NCBI RefSeq assembly: GCF_002934665.1
Contig: NZ_NIRS01000003.1
Coordinates: 310,001-374,000 of the forward strand
Direction: 5' to 3'
DNA from: Pseudomonas laurylsulfatiphila
GTDB taxonomy: Bacteria; Pseudomonadota; Gammaproteobacteria; Pseudomonadales; Pseudomonadaceae
Length of the DNA: 64,000 nt
Of this stretch, positions 43,784-51,161 are shown piece after piece; position 1 is the first letter of the stretch, and each line of letters begins with the position of its first letter. The notes under the pieces are model-generated. The model searched no databases. It was not told the origin of the DNA and worked only from the letters and a program-made list of their open reading frames with translations. The position numbers were made by a program, and so were the translations under genes.

Positions 43784-44999
43784 GGACATGAAAGCGAAAA
43801 TCACACAGAAATTGATCAATAGTCTGATCCCCCAGGAGAAGCACTATCGTGTCTTCGATACGGACCAGCCCGGGCTGTTCATCAGGGTGCAGCCCAGCGG
43901 ACATATGGCATATATGGTTTCTTGGGCGCGCAACCGGGAACGCTCCCTTGGTCGTGTTGGCACCTTAACGCTGGCCCAAGCCAGGACAGAGGCCGCACGC
44001 TATCTGGCAGACGCGCACGAACACGGCGAACCCCTTGCGGTTACACAGAAACGCCGAAACACGAACACTCCTTCTCTTAGAGAGTTTCTCGACGACTCCT
44101 ATCTACCGTGGTTCAAGGCTCACCACAGAGGGTATGAAAAAACGCTGCACACTCTAGATAACAACTTCGCTTCGATCATGCCGCGACGCCTTAATGAGAT
44201 CACTGGCCGCGATTTGGAGTTGGTGAGAACCGCTTGGCTCAGCAGCGGGAATAAGCCGGCAACCGCGAACCGGAAAATTGGCTCGATAAGCGGGGTATTC
44301 AGTCGCGCAGTAGAATGGGGCTTCATCAGCGATCACCCACTGAACAGGCTAAAGCAACTTAAGGTCGACTCAAAAGGCCAGGTCCGCTATTTGTTGCCGA
44401 GCGAATCGGCCAACCTCAGGAGAGCCATGGATGCCCGTCAGGAGCAAATGCGCGTGGAGCGAGACAGCGCAAACAAATGGAGGTTTGAACGTGACAGAGA
44501 GCCGCTGCAGGATCTGCGCGCCGTAGCATTCACCGATCACCTCAAACCAATGATCCTCATTTCCCTAAACACTGGCGTTCGTCGCGGCGAATTGTTCGAC
44601 CTCAAATGGACTGATGTCAACTTCGACACGAAAACAATCACCATTGCAGGAGCGACGGCGAAAACCAGTGAAACCCGACACATACCCATAAACAAGGAAG
44701 CGCTTAGCACTCTTGAAGAGTGGAAGAAGCAAGTTGACGGGATCGGCTACGTATTTGCCAGCCAAGCTGGAGGACGAATGGAAGACGTCAAAAGCGCTTG
44801 GCTAAAACTACTTGAGCGGGCCAAGATTGGTAGTTTCCGTTGGCACGACATGCGCCACGACTTTGCGTCAAGGCTTGTAATGGCCGGCGTACCGCTAAAC
44901 ACAGTACGCGATCTACTAGGGCACTCGGATATTAAGATGACTCTACGCTATGCACATATGGCCCCGGAAAGTAAGGCAGCGGCAGTAGAACTTATTTAG
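43782..44999 (+). CDS. int: Tyrosine recombinase / phage-type integrase
   Basis: This 405-residue integrase has an N-terminal DUF4102-like arm-binding part (RVFDTDQPGLFIRVQPSGHMAYMVSW), a SAM-like core-binding domain (LREFLDDSYLPWFKAHH...) and a catalytic domain. The catalytic residues are Arg in NTGVRRGELFDLKW, His and Arg in WHDMRHDFASRL, His in LLGHSDIKMTLRYAHM and the nucleophile Tyr in RYAH. All appear intact. The first of two close ATGs was taken; there is no strong ribosome site. It reads away from the tRNA-Arg att copy, which is the expected arrangement inside an integrated element. Confidence 0.95.
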   Translation: MDMKAKITQKLINSLIPQEKHYRVFDTDQPGLFIRVQPSGHMAYMVSWARNRERSLGRVGTLTLAQARTEAARYLADAHEHGEPLAVTQKRRNTNTPSLREFLDDSYLPWFKAHHRGYEKTLHTLDNNFASIMPRRLNEITGRDLELVRTAWLSSGNKPATANRKIGSISGVFSRAVEWGFISDHPLNRLKQLKVDSKGQVRYLLPSESANLRRAMDARQEQMRVERDSANKWRFERDREPLQDLRAVAFTDHLKPMILISLNTGVRRGELFDLKWTDVNFDTKTITIAGATAKTSETRHIPINKEALSTLEEWKKQVDGIGYVFASQAGGRMEDVKSAWLKLLERAKIGSFRWHDMRHDFASRLVMAGVPLNTVRDLLGHSDIKMTLRYAHMAPESKAAAVELI

Positions 45000-45537
45000 C
45001 CTTGGAGTTCGCAAGCATCTTTTTATAATCGGTATAGCTAGGCTCAAACGGTTTATTATTCTCAACGAAAGCCACGTAACTTTCAATTATTGGCCATTCC
45101 TCTCTAATAAGATCCATATTCAACTTGTAGCAGCCTGAAATTGAAAACCCCAATTTTTTCGTGAGGCCATTCAGGTCGCCATATAAGTCATCTGCACCTT
45201 TAAAGCAATCCTCAACACTAGCTACCAACGCTTGGCGCCATATTGTTTCGCCAGCATATTGCGGCCCTAGAACTCCTGCTCGAACTTTATATAAAACTTC
45301 GTCTTCAGACCAAATCGCAGTGAATAAATTCATGAAGCTGACTTTTTCGTGTCCTTGGTTTGCTCTATTGAGCACAACAGGCGCAGTCACTTCTATGTCG
45401 TACAAGCCGTTTTCAATGAAGCTCTCCAACAGCTTCACGATTTTTTCGCTTCTCGAAGCCGCCAGTAGCTCCAGCGCCGCCTTGAGGTATGGGTCAATTC
45501 TTGCTGATAGCACGACCTTTTTTGAACGGTTTGCCAT
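44992..45537 (-). CDS. Hypothetical protein with ribbon-helix-helix-like N-terminus
   Basis: This 181-residue protein is read opposite to the integrase and overlaps its 3' end by eight bases. Residues about 5-45 (KKVVLSARIDPYLKAALELLAASRSEKIVKLLESFIENGL) look like a ribbon-helix-helix fold: a basic strand, then two helices. The remaining 130 residues have no motif I know. GGAGAG five bases before the second ATG sets the start. Base composition is visibly AT-richer than the core genome. It is a satellite cargo or a regulator. Function unknown. Confidence 0.75.
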   Translation of the reverse strand: MANRSKKVVLSARIDPYLKAALELLAASRSEKIVKLLESFIENGLYDIEVTAPVVLNRANQGHEKVSFMNLFTAIWSEDEVLYKVRAGVLGPQYAGETIWRQALVASVEDCFKGADDLYGDLNGLTKKLGFSISGCYKLNMDLIREEWPIIESYVAFVENNKPFEPSYTDYKKMLANSKAK

Positions 45538-45551
45538 TTTTCTCTCCATGA

Positions 45552-45606
45552 ATGTCTACAAAAAATATGCTTGCAGGCTATGTTACTTACAAATAGGATG
45601 TCTACA
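45552..45606. promoter_or_regulatory. Direct repeat ATGTCTACA between divergent genes
   Basis: ATGTCTACA occurs at 45,552 and 45,598, starts 46 bases apart, in the gap between the RHH-like gene and the alpA-like gene. Each lies close to one of the two transcription units. It could be the operator of the RHH-like protein. Confidence 0.4.
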
Positions 45607-45631
45607 CCGTCCAGTATCGTCCGGACGAGTC

Positions 45632-45659
45632 TTTTCCACAACTGGGAATTTTATCCACA
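45632..45659 (+). promoter_or_regulatory. Two DnaA-box matches at the alpA-like start
   Basis: TTTTCCACA (45,632) and TTATCCACA (45,651) both match TTwTnCACA and begin 19 bases apart. The second shares its last base with the ATG of the AlpA-like gene. They could link excision or element replication to host DnaA, or be an origin component. Confidence 0.5.
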
Positions 45660-45859
45660 TGGCACAAACGCAACAGATCACATCCCTTGCTCTTGGAATT
45701 GATGACGCTGCCAGATCGATCGGTGTAGCTCGTTCTGCTCTGTATGAAATTATCGCCCGCGGAGAAATTGGCAGCTTCAAGCTGGGACGCCGCCGCTTGA
45801 TCCTCATGACGGAGCTCAAGACTTTTATCGAGCGCGCAGCAATGGAGGGCGCTCGGTGA
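45659..45859 (+). CDS. AlpA-like helix-turn-helix regulator / excisionase
   Basis: This 66-residue protein is one winged-helix (MerR-like HTH_17) domain: IDDAARSIGVARSALYEIIARGEIGSFKLGRRRLILMTELKTFIERA. Proteins of this type activate or carry out excision in P4-like satellites and genomic islands. The ATG overlaps a DnaA box, and no strong ribosome site is seen. It heads a string of small plus-strand genes leading to the primase. Confidence 0.85.
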   Translation: MAQTQQITSLALGIDDAARSIGVARSALYEIIARGEIGSFKLGRRRLILMTELKTFIERAAMEGAR

Positions 45860-45951
45860 ACGCGGTCCCGCCATTGGGGGGAAAACACGGAAGATTTCAA
45901 TTCGATATTCCGGGGTACCGCAATCATTTGGGCAACCTAGAGATAAGAAGT

Positions 45952-45982
45952 GTTGAGCCAGTGCTTCGAACACTGGCTCAAC
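45952..45982. other. Perfect 12-bp inverted repeat in the satellite leader
   Basis: GTTGAGCCAGTG-CTTCGAA-CACTGGCTCAAC forms a perfect stem with a 7-base loop, 26 bases before the next ribosome site. No T run follows, so it is not a usual terminator. An mRNA structure or a protein-binding dyad is possible. Confidence 0.6.
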
Positions 45983-46008
45983 CGTCACAGGTGTCATTGG
46001 AGGCAACC

Positions 46009-46155
46009 ATGCAACAGACAAAGCCTATCACAATCCAATTAAGCGACAACTCTGGAGTCTTGCTAGGTCAGATCACTTTGCCAGCGGCTACCAAAATGGC
46101 AGGCCTTGAAGTTCTTCGCACTCTCGGTATCTGGCGGGTGGAGGTAAGCAAATGA
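46009..46155 (+). CDS. Small satellite protein of 48 residues
   Basis: GGAGG five bases before the ATG is the best ribosome site in this stretch. The product is 48 residues (MQQTKPITIQLSDNSGVLLG...). A GTG start at 45,856, overlapping the alpA-like stop, would make a 99-residue protein in the same frame, but its extra part has no coding character and includes the 12-bp hairpin. The stop overlaps the next ATG (ATGA). Unknown function. Confidence 0.6.
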   Translation: MQQTKPITIQLSDNSGVLLGQITLPAATKMAGLEVLRTLGIWRVEVSK

Positions 46156-46394
46156 ATAACCTCCGCCAAATTACCGATGAAGCGCTCAACCTGATTGACG
46201 CCACCCACGATCACATCGGCTGGCTGACCGCCCTGATGACGGCCATTCGTGCCGACGCCAAACACAACAAGGGTCGCGACCTCGAAAAACTGACCGGTTT
46301 GGGCCAGTTCCTGGGCAATGATTGGGCGCACTATTTGGACGGGCAATCCAAGCGCTTGCGCGGTCATTTGGATGTCATGGAGATATCGCTTTGA
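46152..46394 (+). CDS. Small satellite protein of 80 residues
   Basis: This 80-residue, mostly helical, hydrophilic product (NNLRQITDEALNLIDATHDH and on) is translationally coupled to the previous ORF by ATGA. Its end overlaps the next start by four bases. It resembles the short accessory ORFs that precede primase genes in P4-like elements, but I recognise no family. Confidence 0.65.
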   Translation: MNNLRQITDEALNLIDATHDHIGWLTALMTAIRADAKHNKGRDLEKLTGLGQFLGNDWAHYLDGQSKRLRGHLDVMEISL

Positions 46395-46699
46395 ATACCC
46401 TCAACTGCATCTCTGAGACACCCATCGTCGAACTGAACACTGAACAACGCCGCACGCTGATTGACCTCATTGAAATTGAGCGCAGTCACGCTTCCCGCTG
46501 GTGGACGATGCTCAACGAAATGCGCTGCCGCGGTGAGTTGCCGTATCGGGTGAAAGAACAAGAAATCGGGTCTGTCTCGGATCATGACCGCCGGTTTACG
46601 GATTGCTACTTCACCAACAAAGCGTTGTTCGGGCATGCCTGTGTGCGCGGTGAAGCCAGCCAGCAGATGTTTCGCTGCCTCCCTGAACTGAGGGGCTAA
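46391..46699 (+). CDS. Small satellite protein of about 102 residues (TTG start)
   Basis: The open frame has no early ATG. A TTG overlapping the previous stop has GGAGA seven bases before it and gives a 102-residue product with a helical N-terminus (LNTEQRRTLIDLIEIERSHAS). Three basic or aromatic segments follow. It is part of the same chain of overlapping genes. Function unknown. The start is inferred. Confidence 0.6.
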   Translation: MNTLNCISETPIVELNTEQRRTLIDLIEIERSHASRWWTMLNEMRCRGELPYRVKEQEIGSVSDHDRRFTDCYFTNKALFGHACVRGEASQQMFRCLPELRG

Positions 46700-46702
46700 T
46701 TA

Positions 46703-47665
46703 ATGACGAATTTTCAACACTGCCAATCGGCAGTGACGCCCTCGGCTTGCTTGAAGAATGTCACCGGACGGTCTTGTGTCACCCATCACAAGGCCGTGCC
46801 AGTCCTCTTTCGTGACGCACTTCAGTCCGTTTATGGCCCACTCGATTGGTTGCCGGAGCCGAGCGGTGTGATTCATCGCTTCCACGTTCCCGGCGACAGG
46901 CAGAGCAGCGAAAACGGCTGGTATGTCTTGTACCTAGACGGCATTGCGTCGGGCGCTTTTGGCAGTTGGAAGGATGGCGGGACGCGCACCTGGTGCTCTC
47001 GTGAACCGGTCGATCATCGCGAAGCAATCGAAGTACGTCAGCGTATCGAACAAGCCAAGCGCCAACGCGAAGCCGAGCAACAACAGCGCCAGCTCAAGGC
47101 AGCGATCCGTGCTCAGCGTTGGTGGCGTGATGCGCGCCGCGCTGATTCCGCCCACCCCTACCTCATCGCCAAAGGCGTCCGTCCGCATGGCCTGCGCCAG
47201 AGTGGTGACGCCTTGCTGGTGCCGCTGTATGTGACGGGCGAGTTGGTCAACCTGCAGCGCATTGCCAGCGACGGCAGCAAACGCTTCCTGGCGGGCGGGC
47301 GGATAAAGGGCAGCTATTCGCCCTTGGGCGTCATCGTCCCGGGCCAACCGCTGTGCATCTGCGAGGGTTGGGCCACGGGCGCCACATTGCATCAGCACGG
47401 CTACGCCGTGGCCTGCGCCATGAACAGCGGCAACCTCAAGCCGGTCGCTCTGGCGCTACGCACTCGCTACCCAGAGCAGCCCATCCTTATCGCCGGCGAC
47501 GACGACCGGCTCAGTGACGGTAACCCCGGACGCACCGCCGCCAATGCCGCCGCCGCGCTAGTGGGTGGCCAAATCGCATTCCCAGAGTGGCCAGAGGACG
47601 CCCCCACCGACCTCACCGACTTCAACGACCTCGCCAATTGGAAACGCGCCCATGTCCCTGCCTGA
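46703..47665 (+). CDS. Toprim-domain DNA primase of the satellite
   Basis: This 320-residue protein has a C-terminal Toprim domain: catalytic Glu in CICEGWATGATLHQHG (about residue 218) and the DxD site in ILIAGDDDRLSDGNPGR (about residues 260-270). Its N-terminal half lacks a clear CHC2 zinc finger. A Lys/Arg/Gln-rich helix (about residues 115-140) leads into RRADSAHPYLIAKGVRPHGLR, seen in phage and P4-type primases. It would prime replication of the excised element with the following ATPase. The ends of the two genes overlap by 14 bases. Confidence 0.9.
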   Translation: MTNFQHCQSAVTPSACLKNVTGRSCVTHHKAVPVLFRDALQSVYGPLDWLPEPSGVIHRFHVPGDRQSSENGWYVLYLDGIASGAFGSWKDGGTRTWCSREPVDHREAIEVRQRIEQAKRQREAEQQQRQLKAAIRAQRWWRDARRADSAHPYLIAKGVRPHGLRQSGDALLVPLYVTGELVNLQRIASDGSKRFLAGGRIKGSYSPLGVIVPGQPLCICEGWATGATLHQHGYAVACAMNSGNLKPVALALRTRYPEQPILIAGDDDRLSDGNPGRTAANAAAALVGGQIAFPEWPEDAPTDLTDFNDLANWKRAHVPA

Positions 47666-49457
47666 CAGCAACGTCATCAGCCTTCGGCCTGATGCGCCGA
47701 CCATTGCACCTGAGCGCCCTTGCTGGGCTGTGTACGAGCACTGGGTGACCAATGAGAAGGGCCGTAAGTTACGCCCGGGGGTGTACCGCCACGGTTTCAA
47801 ACGCGCAGCGGGCCAAGATGAGGACGATGCCGACAACGACACCAACGACCGCCCGATCATTGATGAATGGATCGCCAGCCCGGTGACCGTCACCGCGCGA
47901 ACCACCAACAGCGACGACGGCAGCGAGGGACGCCTGCTGCGCCTGTGCACCGACAGCGGCATCAAGGAATGGATCATTCCCATGGAAGTGTTCGGCGGCA
48001 GTGGCGAGGATGCCCGCCGCCAGTTGTTCGGCATGGGCGTCATCATCGCACTGAAAAAGCGCGCTGCCTTTATGGAGTACCTGCTGGAGCAACGCCCCGA
48101 AGAAGTGTTCGCCACCACCAGCCGCCCGGGCTGGCATGAGTCCGGCGCCTTTGTCTTGCCGGGGCGCACCCTCGGCAGCGACAAGGTGCGTTATCAGGCC
48201 AGCGGCAAAGGCCAGAACCTGTTCAGCGTGCGTGGCGAGCTGGCGCTCTGGCAACGCGAAGTCGCCGCCAAGTGCGCGGGCAATCCGGTGCTGACGTTAG
48301 CGATTGGCTGCGCACTGGCCGGACCACTGCTGAGTCTGGTTGGCGTGCTTGGTGGCGGCGTACACCTGGTGGGCGACAGCTCCAGCGGCAAGTCGTTGGC
48401 GCAGTTGATTGGCTCCTCGGTGTGGGGTGACCCCGGCATATTCGCCGCCAGTTGGGACATGACCAAAGGTGGCTTGGAGATCGAGGCGGCCGGGCGCAAT
48501 GACACCCTGTTACCGCTGGACGAAATCAAGCGCGCCGATCCAAAGCGTGTGCAGGAGATGGCCTACTCACTGGCCAATGGTCAGGGCAAAGGCACCATGA
48601 CCCGCGAGCGTGAAGGTCGGGCCAAATTGAGCTGGCGCCTGCTCACCCTGTCCAGTGGTGAACGCTCCCTTTCCGAGCACGCCGCCATTTCCGGTAATGC
48701 TGCCCACGCCGGCGCTGAATTGCGCATGGTCGACGTGAACGCAGGCACTCGTGCCCATCGCGCCTTCGATGAGCTGCATGGCCTAGAGGGTGCCGACTTT
48801 CACCGCCTGCTCACCGTGGCTGTGAGTGCCCACCATGGTCATTTGGGCTCTGCGTTCGTCGAGCAACTGCTCGCCAGCGACGACCGCCCCGGCTTGTTGG
48901 AAAACTTCGCCAACGTGCGCGGCAAGTTTGTCGAGGACAACGCACAGGCTGGTCGTGTGGCCGACCGCTTCGCCGTAATTGCCTTGGCCGGGGAAATGGC
49001 CATCGCCTACGGCCTGTTGCCTTGGGCACCGGGCAGTGCCCTGAGCGACTGCCAGTTGCTGTATGGCGAGTGGCTGTCGCGGGTCGGCAGCGGCAATGCC
49101 GAAGACCGCCAGATCCTCGCCGGCATCCTCGACTTCATCGACAAGCACGGCAGCAGCCGCTTCTCCGATGTGGATGACCACACACCTGACAGCAAGGTGT
49201 TCAACCGCGCCGGGTATTGGGAAGTATCCCTGGGCAAACGCCTGTACCTGTTCAACAAGTCGGCGCTGGTCGAAGCGGCCAACGGCTACGGCCTCAGTCG
49301 TGTGGTCAAGGCGCTGGATGGGGTAGGTGCGTTCGCCAAGCGCGACACCGACCGAGACAGTCGCAAGACCAAAAAATATCGCCTGCCCGGTGGCGGGTCG
49401 GCGCGTCTGTATGTCGTCGATACCGAAGCCATGGACCTGGAGGCCGCACATGTATGA
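47652..49457 (+). CDS. DUF927-domain ATPase/helicase of the satellite
   Basis: This 601-residue protein has a DUF927 region: Walker A in LVGDSSSGKSLAQ (about residues 240-252), Walker B in LLPLDEIKRADP (about 290-300) and an arginine-containing sensor stretch RLLTLSSGERSLSEH. DUF927 proteins pair with Toprim primases in satellites and islands and are thought to act as replicative helicases. The ATG lies within the primase gene's end, and the stop overlaps the next ATG (ATGA). The high G+C matches the primase but not the integrase end of the element. Confidence 0.9.
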   Translation: MSLPDSNVISLRPDAPTIAPERPCWAVYEHWVTNEKGRKLRPGVYRHGFKRAAGQDEDDADNDTNDRPIIDEWIASPVTVTARTTNSDDGSEGRLLRLCTDSGIKEWIIPMEVFGGSGEDARRQLFGMGVIIALKKRAAFMEYLLEQRPEEVFATTSRPGWHESGAFVLPGRTLGSDKVRYQASGKGQNLFSVRGELALWQREVAAKCAGNPVLTLAIGCALAGPLLSLVGVLGGGVHLVGDSSSGKSLAQLIGSSVWGDPGIFAASWDMTKGGLEIEAAGRNDTLLPLDEIKRADPKRVQEMAYSLANGQGKGTMTREREGRAKLSWRLLTLSSGERSLSEHAAISGNAAHAGAELRMVDVNAGTRAHRAFDELHGLEGADFHRLLTVAVSAHHGHLGSAFVEQLLASDDRPGLLENFANVRGKFVEDNAQAGRVADRFAVIALAGEMAIAYGLLPWAPGSALSDCQLLYGEWLSRVGSGNAEDRQILAGILDFIDKHGSSRFSDVDDHTPDSKVFNRAGYWEVSLGKRLYLFNKSALVEAANGYGLSRVVKALDGVGAFAKRDTDRDSRKTKKYRLPGGGSARLYVVDTEAMDLEAAHV

Positions 49458-49657
49458 CCCCTCAACACCCATGGCCGACTTCACAGGAACCTAGTTTTGT
49501 GGGGAACACGGGGAACAGTGGGAACAGCCAATGTTTCCGGGGCTTCGGGGCGTTCCCCCTTATAGAGATGTTGGGGAACAGGGGGAACACACACCTGTTT
49601 TTCTATAAACGACCCTGCCGCTGTCCAGCGATCTGGCGGGAGGTGTTTGGCCCGTAA
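49454..49657 (+). CDS. Small Gly-Asn repeat ORF coupled to the DUF927 gene
   Basis: A 67-codon frame starts with ATGA overlap at the DUF927 stop. Its product contains VGNTGNSGNS and LGNRGNT, which arise because the DNA there is a set of 9-base repeats. Coupled placement favours translation, but the peptide may be only a by-product of a repeat region with another role. Confidence 0.4.
   Translation: MTPQHPWPTSQEPSFVGNTGNSGNSQCFRGFGAFPLIEMLGNRGNTHLFFYKRPCRCPAIWREVFGP
49501..49590 (+). repeat. Iteron-like 9-bp direct repeats behind the primase-helicase genes
   Basis: Five 9-base units (GGGGAACAC, GGGGAACAG, TGGGAACAG, then GGGGAACAG, GGGGAACAC) lie head to tail in two blocks, 49,501-49,527 and 49,573-49,590. 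An inverted GTTCCCCC at 49,552 lies between them. Such iterons next to replication genes suggest the origin of the excised element. Confidence 0.65.
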
Positions 49658-49711
49658 GGCTTGGCTCGCCGCCGATTCATCTCACCTCATTATTTTTTGG
49701 AGAACTACCTC

Positions 49712-49870
49712 ATGATTGAAAACACTCAAGCCACCAAATCCAACAACGCCAAATTGCTGAAGGAACTGGAGAACAAGAAAACCGGGTGGGAGCGGGAAAT
49801 TAAAGTGCTCCAAGAACAGATCGAGCCATTGCAGGAGACGCTTGATGGCATATGCCGGCATTGCAGCTAG
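49712..49870 (+). CDS. Small coiled-coil protein at the satellite end
   Basis: This 52-residue product (NAKLLKELENKKTGWEREIK and on) is a heptad-like helix ending in CRHCS. GGAG nine bases before the ATG supports translation. It is the last plus-strand ORF before the gene order and strand change to the catabolic cluster, three bases before the convergent MFS stop. Function unknown. Confidence 0.55.
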   Translation: MIENTQATKSNNAKLLKELENKKTGWEREIKVLQEQIEPLQETLDGICRHCS

Positions 49871-49873
49871 CGA

Positions 49874-51160
49874 TCAAGAACTGGTGCTGCGCTGTAAGGC
49901 AATAGGTATCAACGCTGCGACAGCCAGGGCAGCGCATAGAAGCAGGGCTACGGTATAGGTATGGGTGACGTCGACAAGATAGCCGACAGCTGTCGGACTG
50001 AACGCCGAGCCCATGCCCGCGATCAGATTGCCGATGCCGAGAAGGCTACCGAAATTGCGCTGCCCCACTGCCTCCACCAGCAGTAAGGGAGCGAATTGGT
50101 TGACAAGATTGAAGGTGCTACCCCAGATCAGAGAAAAGAGCGTGATTGCTCCCACCCCTAACACGGGATCACTCGCCGCCAACAGGAAAAAAATGCCCGC
50201 GACACCGAAGACGGTACCGATGAGCAAGATAGCCTTTGCCCCCCAGCGGTCACTCAACATGCCGAACGCAAAATTACCTATCAGTGCCGCCACGGCGGTG
50301 CCGGCGAGAAACGCAGCAGCATGTTCTGCCGAATAACCCGTAGATACAAGATAGGGAACGAGGGCAATGAAGACGCCAATGCTGCTCAGTAAAAGGAGCA
50401 GTTGCATGGCAATCCACAACCAATAACGCGGCATACGCATTGCCTGGCAAATACCATGGCCTTCGAGCTGAGTGGCCAGCTGATGGTTCGCAATCGACTG
50501 GCTCTCTGGTGTTCGCGCGGCCCACAACAGTATTGGAATGCACAGCAGCCCAATTATACCGGCGACCACCTGCATCGTGTTTCGCCAACCGATGACAGCA
50601 ATGATGTCGGTAAGTAGCATGGGGAAGATGACCGCGCCGGTGGAAGATCCGGCAAGCAGGATGCCGAAGGCCAGCCCCTGCCGGTCAAATGCGATCCAGC
50701 GCGTGGCGATTGTAATGGCCGGAACATAGGTCGACGTTCCTACGCCAATGCCACTTACGGCTATGGCAAAGGTGAGCTGGTCGATGTCAGCGCTCTGGCT
50801 GGCGAGCAAGTACCCCAGTGCAGCGATAAGAGCTCCGACGGTCATGACAGGGCGCGGCGAGACTCGATCAAGCAGCCAACCCGCCAAGGGCATCGCCAGT
50901 GTCATGGTGAACATGAAGGCGGTAGCCACACGGGATGCTTGCTCGTTGGAGCATTGAAATGCACTGGTGATCGGCAGGGTGAACACGCTGATCGAGTTGA
51001 GGGTGGTGCCGAATATGATGCACAACACTACGGCCAATCCAAGGACAATGGCCCAGCCCTCGCGCTGGCTTCGGGAAGTCCTGGTGCCAATCACCTGCCC
51101 CGGAAAACTCGTCGCTTCAGCGTCGATATCCAGCACCGAGCCTGTCTTTTGAATACGCAC
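49874..51160 (-). CDS. MFS transporter of the catabolic cluster
   Basis: This 428-residue transporter has twelve helices, with the loop motif GWLLDRVSPRPVMTVG between helices 2 and 3 and GMLSDRWGAKAILLIG in the second half. The pattern resembles monocarboxylate/OFA-type MFS carriers, so uptake of an acid is plausible. The GTG start one base after the MMPL stop is preferred because GGGAG lies ten bases upstream. ATG codons further up lie inside the MMPL gene and lack a ribosome site. Last gene of a likely MMPL-MFS unit. Confidence 0.85.
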   Translation of the reverse strand: MRIQKTGSVLDIDAEATSFPGQVIGTRTSRSQREGWAIVLGLAVVLCIIFGTTLNSISVFTLPITSAFQCSNEQASRVATAFMFTMTLAMPLAGWLLDRVSPRPVMTVGALIAALGYLLASQSADIDQLTFAIAVSGIGVGTSTYVPAITIATRWIAFDRQGLAFGILLAGSSTGAVIFPMLLTDIIAVIGWRNTMQVVAGIIGLLCIPILLWAARTPESQSIANHQLATQLEGHGICQAMRMPRYWLWIAMQLLLLLSSIGVFIALVPYLVSTGYSAEHAAAFLAGTAVAALIGNFAFGMLSDRWGAKAILLIGTVFGVAGIFFLLAASDPVLGVGAITLFSLIWGSTFNLVNQFAPLLLVEAVGQRNFGSLLGIGNLIAGMGSAFSPTAVGYLVDVTHTYTVALLLCAALAVAALIPIALQRSTSS

Positions 51161-51161
51161 C

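Noticed and set aside
45856..46155. A 99-residue reading of the first small satellite ORF from a GTG start
   Set aside because: The extra N-terminal part covers the perfect hairpin and has no coding character. The internal ATG has a strong GGAGG site.
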